NCBI GenBank assembly: GCA_905147135.1
Contig: LR990050.1
Coordinates: 8,182,001-8,246,000 of the forward strand
Length of the DNA stretch: 64,000 bases
Direction: 5' to 3'
DNA from: Blastobasis lacticolella
Lineage: Eukaryota > Arthropoda > Insecta > Lepidoptera > Blastobasidae
Part shown: in pieces, positions 33,971-46,500 of the stretch
Layout of the letters: every line of letters begins with the position of its first letter
Numbering within the stretch: position 1 is the first letter of the stretch
Position numbers and translations under genes: made by a program
Notes under the pieces: generated by a model
What the model was told of the DNA's origin: nothing
What the model saw: the letters and a program-made list of their open reading frames with translations, nothing else
Database searches by the model: none

Positions 33971-34542
33971 TCGAATACAGCGCAAGTCGAACCACGTGAC
34001 CCGCCACTTCTTACATGACACTAGTTATACAAATTCAGTGACGTCGTTCCACAGGATGGGATCATGATGGCAGCGTTCAATTGGAGATAGGCGGTACCAC
34101 CTCTGCATGTGCTTTATTGTTTTTTTTTGTATTTACAGTGTAATTTATACTCTGTGGAGTGGACTTGTTGCTTAGCAACGGCAGCGGTTTTGTTTGAAGT
34201 TTTCGTTTTCCGTCACAACATGATTGGAAATGTTAGGATGTTTTGGGAATATTGAAGTACATGTGTTGGAGACAAGTATTCTTACATATTCCAATCTTCT
34301 CTCATTATTACGTTCAATACGGAATCCCACGTTCGTAACGTGATACTCCATCCAAATCTGGCACCGGGTTTTTCCTTTCTTCGTCGATGTTGGTTGTTGC
34401 AAAGTTATTAACTTGAAGTGAAGGAAACGAAACACTATAAATGCGTTACATGATTCCTTCTATATTTAAAAAAATCAAGTCATTATTTAAGAGTTATTAT
34501 AGACCTTTTTTCATTTAAGTATCTACCTCGAATAATGTGAAA

Positions 34543-37500
34543 ATGCTTGCTCTACGCGAATATTTAATTAGGACAATAGGTAATTTAAAAAACTACATAG
34601 AATAGTATAAGTTCTCTGTGATACCCTAAAAATGTATAATGAACTAATATTTATATTTACAGAACATTATTACAGTAAATCGAAGTTGGAGCTGAGTGAT
34701 AAGAATGCGGAGATACTCAGTGACTTCATCAATACCCCACATGTATTATTACTACAGACATTCCTACAGAATGATAGCATAATATTTTACACAAAAGTAA
34801 GTAGATACTTAGGTACTTAAAGTAGGATTATTCCTGGAATCCTCACTGACTCGAATGCCCATCGGTAGAGATTGTTTATTTTTTTAAAACTGCTGCTGAC
34901 AATTTTTTTATGAAAATTTATCATTCCATATTGACAATTATAAAACTATACAAAAAAATTCTTAAAGATTTATTAGTTTCTTCGGCCAATATTTCCGAAC
35001 GAGTTTGTCTCCTACCCGTAACAGAGCGAGAGTCAGGGTTCTGTCGCCTCTGCGAATATCGGCACCATCCTGAGCAACTTGTCTTTGTCCATATGTTTGG
35101 GTTTAAGATTGGGGGTCAATCTGGTTCATCCACACCATGTCCTTGTGGTGTGTCTGTGGATCCGCTAGGGCACCACGGTCTTTCATGTACCCGCAGCTCA
35201 GGCTGAATCTCCAGGCAACATTAACCATGATACTGTGTGTTCATACAGTATAGATATGCGTATTATATACTATTTATTATATGTATAATAGGTATTATAT
35301 TTAATTTAATTTGTATGAATGCTACTTCATAAAAATAAAATATTAGGATATTTAGATTTCTGTTTATGGCTATCTTTTCAGATATACAGTGACAACAACA
35401 AATCTATAATATTCTACAAGACAGCACCAAAAGAATTAAATGGGGAAGATGCTTTAAAACAGATGAATATCATTACCCTTTCCACAGGGGCAGCAGAGTC
35501 ATTATATCAGATTGTACGACAAATATATTCACCATTGTTATCAGCGGTAAGTAGTCTACTTAATATTTTAACATCACATTGTAATTCTTGATGTTCTTGA
35601 GCTCAAAAACAGATCAAAATTATTAGAGCTCCAGTTTATAAGATCTGTAATAGATAGAAGATATTTAAAACAAAACTAACAATTATTAATTTTTAGGGTG
35701 ATAATTTGTATACAAGTAAGATACATAAAAATCTGTCAGAATTGGAATCTAACTTGAGAATACTTACCCATGGGAAAGGTGATGAGAATTTGAATGGTAA
35801 GGATAATCAATCTTCTTGTGATATGGGAAGCAAATGTAATTTTTGTATATTTATTTATTGTTTAAATCTTGTTCTAGTTATTCTGTCAATTGAGGATGAA
35901 TTAGATTACTGGAGGACAGTCCAAGAGAAAAAAGAATCCAATAAGAAAGAGAAGGAAGCTGCCACAAATTTTTGTGAGCTTTTTGATGATATAAATGAGG
36001 AAATAAGGTATAATTATTGATATTACCTACTTATGTGTTTAGTAGTTTATTCAATTTCAATCTTGAAATAGATATAATATCATACTTTATATCTTTAATG
36101 GTGTGGTTTACCATCACGACACTATCCCCAAATGAGATGGGTGGCCAGAGATATACTCAGAAGCATAATGACAAAAATAGATATATTGTAAAAGACTTAA
36201 AATTTAATAGAAGAAAAATTAAATCTAAAATTGATATCTTTACATACATACATATATTTACTATAAGTTAGGTGATCACCAGAATGCTGGTGGTTTTCCT
36301 GATTGGGTAGAGACCATCCTCATGCCAGGATCGCAACACAAGAGTCAGCCCCCCTTTTGTCCGAATGTTCTGGTGCAGGCGGCCTCTACTTCCACATGTG
36401 CACGAAAGGCTTGCGGGCCTGGGAGACCACTGGCCGTCCGCTGGCTGTAGAAGGCCTGACTGAATCTGTCTCAGCTTGTAAAGCACCCCCTTCACTAGCG
36501 ATAAAAGCAGTTCTTGGTCGTCGTGGTGGAATGGTTATTACAATACCTACTTGTGACCTTATGGCATCAAAACCAACTCGCATTCCCAATATTGAGGATT
36601 ATGCACTTTTTTATTTTTACTGGACCTTCTGCTGAAGGGCAGCCAGGTCTGTCCATTACCTGGTGCACTCCGAATCGCTAAAACCGAGAGACGCACTGGC
36701 TCTTCGAGGTCACGCCGAGTGTGGCACTACAAGTCAGCAAATTGTAATTTAAAGCGAGAATTTTACGCGACGTACCTAGAAGACAGATCTGCAGACGGAT
36801 GATCCTACGTAGTGCGCTCTAGCTGTCGGTGAAAGAAAGCTGGTTCGGTAAATTATGTGCGAAGGACTCGTCTAAACAGGCACCTTATCAAGCCTGGACG
36901 ACAGTAAGAAATGTGTAGGACCCGAATGCTATAAGTAGTCCGAAAATGTCAGTTAATTTCTAGTGTGAAGCGTTACAATTAAGGGCGTTATAATTACGGT
37001 TGCCAGCTTGATCACTGATCAGAGTTTTCAAACGGGTCAAGCATGCTGACGTTCCCCAAGGCTCTATGCTGTCTAGTTCTGTAGTGTCTATAGTGACGAG
37101 TTTTTCGTTCACGAGACTCACGACTTTCCGGACCGTTCTCGAACCACATTGAAGTTCGGGAAAACTATAAGCCTTTGTTTCTCGCTGCCAATGTAGCATC
37201 TAAAAGACAACATTTTTAAATCGGTTAAGTACTTTTGAATTCATCAAATATTACAAACAAAAAATCAAAACTGATTGCTCTTTATAATATTAGTATAGAC
37301 ACAGATAATATAGTATTATAGATAATCGTTATATTTACATATCAGCGGCATTCATTGCTATGCGGATAATGCTTGATATACAGTCCTTTCAAATATGCCT
37401 CATGCCGTTGTAGATGAAAGTAGAATCAAACTTGTGTCAGAAATGTGAATGTCTGAAACGAAGGCACAAGTTTTCTTGTTGAAGTGCGTTCACCGCGAAA

Positions 37501-40500
37501 AAGCCCCATTTAATGTAACGTTCTCTTTAATGTAATCTCGTGAAACAGCAGTATCCTTGGCACACATCTCGAATGCAGTCCAATTTAACAAATAATTTTG
37601 AAAGTAAAGCTAAATTGGCACAAATAACTTGGGTTAGTTGTGCTTCTCACTGAGCCACCGACCATTACTAAGCACAAAGTATAGGTTCAATATGGAGTAG
37701 GCACCGCTCTCACCTAAACCTGTGTACCACAATATCTTGATTCTGTCCAACCCCGGGTTGTTCTTATTTCGTACTCAACTGTTTGGATCACGCCTCCGGA
37801 GACTCGTTCCGTCATTGCTCCCTCCGGCGATGGTATAGATTTCATTCACGTCTAGATGCCTGTCTACTGACGTACCTACGTGTATCGCCAGCCTTTTTAC
37901 CACACATGTGCAGGATATGTAGGAAATGATCCTGAAGTCTTCTCATTGCGCTACAACTTATGCATGCATTAACTTATGCATCTAACACAAGAATACGATT
38001 CTTAAGGTGGTCTTATGCTCTTTTATTATACTTAGGTAGAGCTCGTCTAGTCTAAAATAACGCGCCCCACTACTTAGTTAGTTGATTTCGATGTGTGAGT
38101 GCAAATATTGATAACGACACTTCATCTGTGTGGGAGCCAATGAACGACGCGTGCTCCTACGTTTGAATCTCACCGGCAACTGAATGACCAATTACAACGG
38201 CATTTGTATATGTATTGCGTCCATATTTTAAACTTGCTTGTGTGCGTTTATGCGATAGTGGGGCGCGTCATTTTAGATTAGACGAGCTCTACCTTAAAGG
38301 CCGGCATCGCAACATCGCCCGTTAGGTGACAGATGTTCAGTAAGAGACGGTGACCACTTCACATTACTGTCTGATAGTGCTATGCAATATAAACCCAGCT
38401 TGAAAACTGCGATCTTATTCAATTTCAGAACCTTTCAAACCAGCTCTCTGACTGAGATACGAGAAGCTGCAGAAAATATAGGAGGCATTTTAGATGATAT
38501 TTGGAGGTTTACTGTTGTACTTTATTCCCAGGACAGAATGATACATGTTTTTGATATGATAGGTGAGTGCTGAATCATGCTTTATTAGTTTATTGACATT
38601 AGTCCTTTGCTGAAATTTTCATTTTCTGTTTGTGCAGGACATGCAGTTTGTTCTACTATTCAACAAGCTCTATGCGGAACAAATGAAGGGGATTTGTGGA
38701 AAGTACACGGTGGATCAAAGGACAATGACATGCTAAATCTGTTGAATGACAGTTTGAAAGTTATCCAGACATGGACTAGTGCTTGCTTGTCGCTAACCGA
38801 GACTTATTGGCCCAATTATGCACTGCATCCCTGGACAGGCAAACCATACACACCACAGTTTTGTTTGAACTTTCAAAACAGACTCAAGGATGTAAGAATT
38901 TAATGTATTAGCAGGAAAATTCTGCATCATCTCATCATCATTACACTGGGGTCCGATGTTTGAAATTATCGCATCCACGCGATCGCTTGTCTTCTAGTGC
39001 CTGTCTCTTTTGTCTCTAACAACTTACCATGAGTGTGAAATGATAGGTAGCGAACGCAAGCGCTCGCGTGTATGTGAGCGGTTCAGTAATCGGACCCCTG
39101 CCCTAATATGGTTTCCTTTCCTAAATAATGCCTAGAAATATAACAATATGTTTGTGTTACATATTTCAGATTAATGACATTCGATCAACTCACAGTCAAT
39201 TAAATAAGCTATTATCCAATAATGAAAAAGCTGAACTCAAGACCGATCTATTATTTGAACCATTTCAAAGTAAGGTTCTTTAAAAATTCTTAAATGGATT
39301 ATTAGTATTTTCAAATTTATATTACTAGATACATATAATATAATCAACTATACATTCTAAAACATTATTTAAGGTATTAATGTATGGACATGCAACGGAC
39401 CAAATTATGCTTGGGATGCAGCAGTGTCAAGATATTCCATTAATCTACGTCCAGCTGAATCGAAAATTGCAGAAAAATTGCGACCTAGATTACATAACAC
39501 TTCAACTAAACAGGTAACCTCACTTAAACCACAGTATTTTGATACTTTCTTATTTAATTGAAGAACAAAAACATCATCATTATCATCACAGCCCATAACA
39601 GTCCACTACAGGACTTAGGGCCTCTCCCACGAAAGGGGAGGTTATTGCCATAATCTCCACGCTTGGCAGGCGGGTTGTAGAACGCAGTGTTATAAGTATA
39701 ACAATGGAAAACGCTGCTGCCCATTTTACAGCCTACTAAGACTCTAGATCTTTTGTCTCGATAACATTAGTCGCCTTGTACGACACCCACGAGGGTAAGG
39801 GGTTGTTGCTATTCTACTCTGCCGGACAGCACACGGCTGGAACAAAAACATAATTAAGAGTAATTAATGAGTTTTTTTTTCAGATGCTTTATGAATTTAT
39901 GCGCTATAAGACTTTAATTGGAAGGCCTTTAGTAAAACACGCCTTAAACAATGAGCTTGAGATATTTGTCTCCTCACTTTATTCTATGTTGAAGACAATT
40001 AAAGCGCAGTTGGAGTCTGACGAGGTTGACGTGAAAATGCACTTGCCGCCAGAAATGTCGCCCCTGGTTCAACAAGTACAGTGGGCTAAACAAATGGAAG
40101 CTAGGGTTATTACATTTTAATAATTATTGCTTTGAATGTATATTTTTTTTACCAACTTGATACCAACCACTTTAACAATAAAATATAGCTTTAAGTAGTC
40201 AGGAAAATGAAGCCTTCTCTTTTTGCATGAATTTATGGATTCGGTTGTCTTATGGTATGCAAAGTTCTGTATTGTAGGTACCATAAGAAATATATTGTCG
40301 GTAGGTAGCTCAAATTCTTTTTTTTTTTTAAGTTTTACGGTAGGCAAACAGGCAAGCGGGCTACCTGCTGGAAAATGGTCACCGCTGCCTATTGTCATTA
40401 GCAACACCAGGAATGTCGCCAAAGCGTTCCCCACCCCTATAACACGTTGCTCTGCCAGAAAAAAGGCAAATGCCCCTCCACTGCCAAAGCCACGGTTCCC

Positions 40501-43500
40501 CAAATCCCCCATGGAGCAATGGAGGACCACTCCCCGGCAGAAACAATATTATTAAAAATAGCATTGTTTGGCTGCGGTATTCTGTAAGTTGCAGGCTCCG
40601 ATTCGGACGGGATTCCCCGCTATGCCCTACCTCTCTTAAAGTTCTCCGACTATACAGGGTGTTTCATAATACATGTATAAAGCCGAAAGGGTGTTAAAGT
40701 AGAGCTTTCAAAGAGTGCACTGGCGACTTCATTTTATCCGGACATTGAATTTAAATTTTAATAAAAAAAATTAATTTTTAAAGATAAATAACCATATCGA
40801 CTACGTTGAAGCGCAGCTCTATTTCAAGTTGATGATCATATAAAAAACAGGTTAATAACCTCGTGCGACCCCTATCGAAACAAAGCAACCTCCTCAAGCC
40901 TACTACCAGGAGCCTAATGCTGCGTACACACCGGGCGATGTGTGACGCGCACCAGTTTCGACTAACGATTGTCCGTTGGCGTGTGCCAGCCGGCAATCCG
41001 CAGTGCAGCGTGGCGGTAACATCAAACGGATAGAAGTAATCATCCAATCGCAGTTCGGGCGGATACCGAAGGCCAACAAACAAACGTGCAAATACGAGCC
41101 CGAATCGGTTCCCAAAACTCCCAAAGATCGTTTGCTTGACCACGAAATGCAAGTATTAGACCTTAGAAGTCCAAATAATTCGGCCGACAGCCCTTCGTTG
41201 GCGTACGTTGAGTGTGTACACACCATAAGGACGAGTAATAACCTCGTGCCATTCATATCAAAACAAACCAACCTCCTTCATCTTACTACCAGGCGTCGTA
41301 CTAAATGTTACCTACTTATGAATAGGCTCTACCAAATTAACTAGGAACTTGCCTACACTAATTATTTTCGATAGGTAGGTATGCTTAAATAGTCGGAGCG
41401 TCGGTGGCCTAAGGTTGCGGTATCCGACTCGTACGCGTGAGGTACCGGGTTCGAATCCCACTGCCGCCATGTACCACTAACTCTTTTCTAAGTTATGCAC
41501 AGTAGCTGAATACTAACCGATGCTTTTACGGTGAGGGAAATCATCGTGATGAAACTTACACATTCAGTTCAGACGACTGAATGTGTAAGTAACCATGATC
41601 CAATCTGGTCAGGTTCCCTTGGTAGCAGGGTTAGGAGCCAGGAATGTCAGATGGCAGTCGCTCCACTGCAATTAATTACCTAATCTGCGAAATCCTAGAT
41701 CATGGACCATAGTCTAATAATTTTGTGGAGAGAAAAGAATTTGTTACAGTGGAGCGACTACCATCTGACCTCCATGACCCTGCTACCAGGGGAACCTGAC
41801 TCGATTGGATCATGGTTACAATTTCAGTTGCCAGAATTTGCAGATTTCATCATGATGTTTCCCTCACCATAGGAGCATCGGTTAATTTCAACTAATGTAC
41901 ATAACTCAGACAGTGGCGTGCCTAGGGGTTCAGAGTAAGGCAAGCCGAGAGATGAAGTTTGTGTAGTTTTTACGGTTATTAAAAATAAATCCATCCCCTT
42001 GCCACATTACGGAAATAATTTGTTATTTTCTGGGAAATGATTATAAACTTTACCTTTTCCATGCAAATCAAAACTTGTGCACATTTTAAACCATCACAAG
42101 GGACTCTACTTCGTCTTACGGAAATAATTTGTTATTTTCTGGGAAATGATTATAAACTTTACCTTTTCCATGCAAATCAAAACTTGTGCACATTTTAAAC
42201 CATCACAAGGGACTCTACTTCGTCTATTGTTAATCAATCTAATTAAATCACTTTTACTACAAAACACAACACAAACACAACAAAAAACTAATTACTTATC
42301 CGCCCAAACGGCTCAAACAAAACAATAGTGAAGTTGGTACGTATTACAGCATTCAACAAACGTACCTACTGCGCATGCGCGAAGTTGCCAATTTCAAAGA
42401 TCCGTGTACAACTTCATACGCATGCAGGGCTTAAAGTCTCGTACAATTTACCATATAAACAAACGTATAGTTATATCTCATTATAGGACAGTTTTCATAT
42501 GTAAGAAAGAGACATACCGGCCGGAATCAAAGCCCGCTTACAAGCCAGCGCGTGCGAGCGAGATGACTGACCGAGTCTCAATTTCCTCAACTTGCGTGTG
42601 CGTTCGGATCGTGTTTCGTAACCTGGGCGCACGATGGCGCTGCTTTGCGGCGCGGCAGTTTGAAATGCATTAGGAGCGCGAACTTTAAATACTTCGCGCT
42701 CGCATTATCTTTGATTTTTTATCGATAATTATTTTTATAAGGCAAGCCCGGCTTTTGGGCTTGTATGACAGTAACGCCACTGAACTCAGAAAAGAGTCAT
42801 TGGTACATTGCCACAGCGGGATTCGAACCCGGCACCTCTCTCGCTTACGTCGGATACTCAACCGCCCAGCCACCAACGTTCTTGAAAAACATACTAAAGA
42901 TAGCTACATAACTAAAACAGAAATCGTTCAATTGATAAATCGTTCTACACAAATAAGTAGGTACTATGTCCTACTAAAATGGTTCACTCATCTAGGGACC
43001 TACGTAGCGTAGGGAACCACTTATGAGACTAGTTTTGTTGAAACAGATTACAGACAGGTTTTACTAAATACCTACATGTTTTCATGAACAGATAAAAGCG
43101 TTGTCTTTTCTGCCTATTTCCCGTCGGAAAAGAACCTCCTAACGTTACGATTAGGTACTAGCTAGGTAGCATATCTTAAAGTCTAGCTAGAACCTAGACC
43201 TTTAAAGCATGTAGGTACGTACCTTTTTAAAGTTATTTTATGAAAACAAACAGCGTCAGGTGCCATACTTTCTTGCTTTCTTGTGGCTCGGATGACTGAT
43301 AGGTATTAACTATCAAGTAAGCTTGCACTCGTATCGTAGCGTAGCTAGGTAGGTACACTCCATACACACAGATACACAACACTACGCAGGCTCTGGTTGC
43401 TATGCAATACGTAAATAGGTAGGTACCATGGTGTTTGGCCTACTGCTAGCTTGCATTCATACACAGAATAATGATTATCACAATACTTAAACGTTGAACG

Positions 43501-46500
43501 CTGAACACAGACAAGACTACGTTAATACTGGTACCTGAAGCTATAAATCATTCGTTCACATCGTTAACACTCTTATCACAGTTATCTTCACAATAGGTAC
43601 TTAGGTATCCTACAACTACAACGCAACAATCATTTCGGTCACGCGAAAAGCTAAAAACTGAATGAACAAATACGACGCGAAAGTAGGCAAATTTCGTCAA
43701 TGGAAGTCGCGCCGTGGGTCAAACCACAAAATAAAGAACGGCCCGCCAAAGTATTCTATTTTTAGATTTTGTAGCTTTCAGTTTCTATTTTGATGTCAAA
43801 AGCGCCGCCACAGCTCCGGCGCCGGCCTTGACCTTGACGGCACGTGCAAAAGGATTCGTACTTAGGGATCCGTGTTTTAGGGGTCTAACATATTTCGCCT
43901 TTTATGTTCTCTCGTTTTATGTTCTCCTGGTAGTTGCACCATAATGTTGATTTTTTTTTTATTTGTTAAAGTGAGTCTCAAGCGAATCCAACTGTGGGCT
44001 TAATAATAATCCTTATGGCGATGGCCTACATTTGCTTATCACGATTTTATCGGGTAGTTTGGTACAATGACAGTAACCTAGACAGTAATTTCTAAAATTG
44101 TGTTTGGGTCCGTGCTCCACCTAGGTGACCTAGGTTCTCCAATTGGGTGAAGCATGGGATATTTACAGGTAAAGCTCCATCAACTAAGAATCATTAAGTT
44201 AATTTTAGTTGATAAGAAATGTTCGTGAAAACGATAGGTACGATTACCTACGCGACACTGAAACATGACTGACAGACATGACATGAGAAAGCAAACTCGT
44301 AAAAAGACAAAGATGTTACATTCATTAGAGTTTGCTACATTAATATGCTACAGTAATTTGAATAAGACTACTTTGCTATTAGTTAGGTGGTGGTGCACTT
44401 TCGTAAAAACTATGAATGAACCTTTTGAATTAAAATCATAATTGATTACAATATTTTTTTGTACAGAACCCTCGAAACCAAAAAATACAAAACGGATTAT
44501 TTAGACCTCCTTAATATTGCGCCTAGTACGTGGGGTGTCCATAAAATAAGCCAGTGCAAATACAGGCATGACGCATTTCATCTTAGTCCTCACAGTGACA
44601 ACGCATCTGCTGTTCTGCATGTTTGTTGCCTGCAACCTAAATGCTTAAATCCTAGTACGTAAATATTGTTGCTAGGTATTTTTTCAGCTATTCAAATTTA
44701 ATATTCACCTTCTTGAATTCAAACATGAGTAGAATTTAATAATTACTATTAGATAGGTACTAAAATGACATCTTTCCTTATTTCGGAGCTGGCGGAAAAG
44801 TTCAACGAGAAATGCATAAACTTGTGCCAAGACTCACCACATGCATTCAACAGGATGTAAACTGAGTGAAAAAATAGACAAAAAAGTATAACAACAATAT
44901 CGTGTAGTCTTGCTGCACTTTCCAAAAATATTAAAATCTAGTGAATGTACTTTATGGACACCCTGTGATATCAGTATCCCGTACATAGTCCACCTGCTTC
45001 AGTCATGACTGCCTAGTACAATAGAAGATATGGCGCAGACGCGAAATCAAGCTGTAACTTTTTTGCCTATTAATGTTTATTGTGTTTTCGCAATTAGTTT
45101 GAAGACTATGTACCTAGGTGCAACATTGTGTTGAAGGCAACAAAAAACAAATAAATTAAAGTAGAAACAAACATCGAAATGTCTTGTTTTTGTGCCGGAC
45201 TGCTCACGAGCTGCTTGTAATAATAATTTTATTAACCAGCCACTTGAGGTATTGATCGTAGTGATCTTTAGATTGAATTTTAAAACTCATATGAAACGGT
45301 AGGTAGAAAAGACTTAAAGGCACAAAACCTATATCCTATCTGTAACTGGTAAAATTGTATTATTCAGTTGATTGACCTGATTATGAACTTGAGTGATCTA
45401 TTACAACTGATTTCTAGAGATGCGGTCTTTCGTTTTCAAAATGTGATTATCGACATTGAAAAAGAAAAAGTTCGATAGTCATTTTCTCGGTAACTATTCC
45501 ACGCACGAAAAAAATAATTGTACCTATCGTTTTAATACGTTTAGCACTCCATCCAGTTCACGGCTTTATACATGTATTATGAAACACCCTGTATTGGTAT
45601 TAAAAATTGCAGGTCAAAGAAATTCATACATGTGCTGAAAAATATCTAAATGAGTTTGAAGGTAGTGCAGATCTATTGAAACTAGCAGCTCAGGTTCTGA
45701 AAGATTTGAAGACTATGTACATGCAGCTCTACGAGGAATGGTCTAGAGATTTACAGGTGAGAATAAAAAATTCAAGCAGGCAGTGTCCTTTTGGGTGACA
45801 CTGCCGTTACATCGTCACTTACCACCAGGTGAGATGGCGGCCAAATGCCTGGTTAGGCTAATTTTAAAAATAAAGTTTTGATTATTCGTATGTAACAGGG
45901 AGACAGCTGGTGCCATCACTTTGTTGACATTTGACCAAAAAAAAATTCTTTTTTCAATTACATTACCTTTTGTTTGTTCATAATATTATAGTAAGTATGG
46001 TTTCTGCGTACCCTAGAAATTGACCTTTGTTAGCGCCTACAGGCTTTTTGAATTCGCCACCCCCTTTTCTTGACTTTGATGGTGTCATTTTAAGTAATAT
46101 CCCATAATGAGGAAATATCCAAACTTTTTTCAAATGGGTTGTTTTTTTTATCTACACTCTCATGGCGTAATGTTTCAATTACATATTCGAAAACAGTTGT
46201 TTAAGGATACACTTTTTTCACGCCAGTCTATAAAATTTTTAAAAATTACGTTTCATACAGCATTTCCCATACTATTTTCATTACAGATGTATCGAAAAAT
46301 AACTTCGCTCATAGCGTAATGTTCCAATTTCATATTCGAAAACAGTTGTTTAAGGATTCACTTTTTTCACGCCACTCTATTAAATTAAAAAAAAAATACT
46401 TTTCGATACAGCATTTCCCATACTAATTTCATTACAGCTGTAACGTAAAATAACTTTTTAATCATTATACAACACTTTTATTTTTTAATTTTTTGTCGGG

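Larger units (their letters stand above)
32806..34542. other. Intergenic region upstream of the dynein gene
   Basis: Holds a 'gaggagttttcc' repeat at about 33010-33090 (also at 18390), a 125-bp tandem pair at 33296-33545, and a SINE C copy at 33711-33970. From 34090 to 34542 I see only AT-rich sequence that should contain the dynein promoter; no clear core element is visible. Confidence 0.5.
41713..42900 (-). repeat. SINE family A copy split by a hAT MITE
   Basis: The body lies at 41713-41910 and the tRNA-like head (gggattcgaacccggcacct, caaccgcccagccaccaacg) at 42783-42900, both minus. The two parts join exactly if 41911-42782 and one 8-bp duplicate are removed. Confidence 0.85.
40653..45594. 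other. Region bounded by a perfect 33-bp inverted repeat
   Basis: 40653-40685 begins TACAGGGTGTTTCATAATAC and 45562-45594 is its exact reverse complement. TA lies at both outer edges if the TIR is read from CAGGGTG, as for Tc1/mariner elements. No transposase was recognised inside, so this may be one large non-autonomous element that gathered insertions, or two separate MITE ends. Confidence 0.55.
40106..45612. other. Dynein intron 10
   Basis: The 5.5 kb intron is almost wholly repeat-derived: a non-LTR tail at 40330-40560, a 33-base inverted pair enclosing 40653-45594, SINE A copies, a nested hAT MITE and a smaller TIR MITE (44528-44967). Open frames at 40778-41344 on both strands match no family I know. 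A degraded direct repeat of about 75 bases (40858 and 41241) flanks that stretch. 43000-44500 shows only simple taggta-rich DNA. Confidence 0.55.

Noticed and set aside
36303..36635. 110-codon frame in dynein intron 5
   Set aside because: Does not match the dynein family at this position; exon 5 splices in phase directly to exon 6 and the frame has no recognisable domain.
40778..41344. Overlapping 122-124 codon frames on both strands in intron 10
   Set aside because: No recognisable domain; overlapping frames on both strands and flanking degraded direct repeats suggest a repeat, not a gene.
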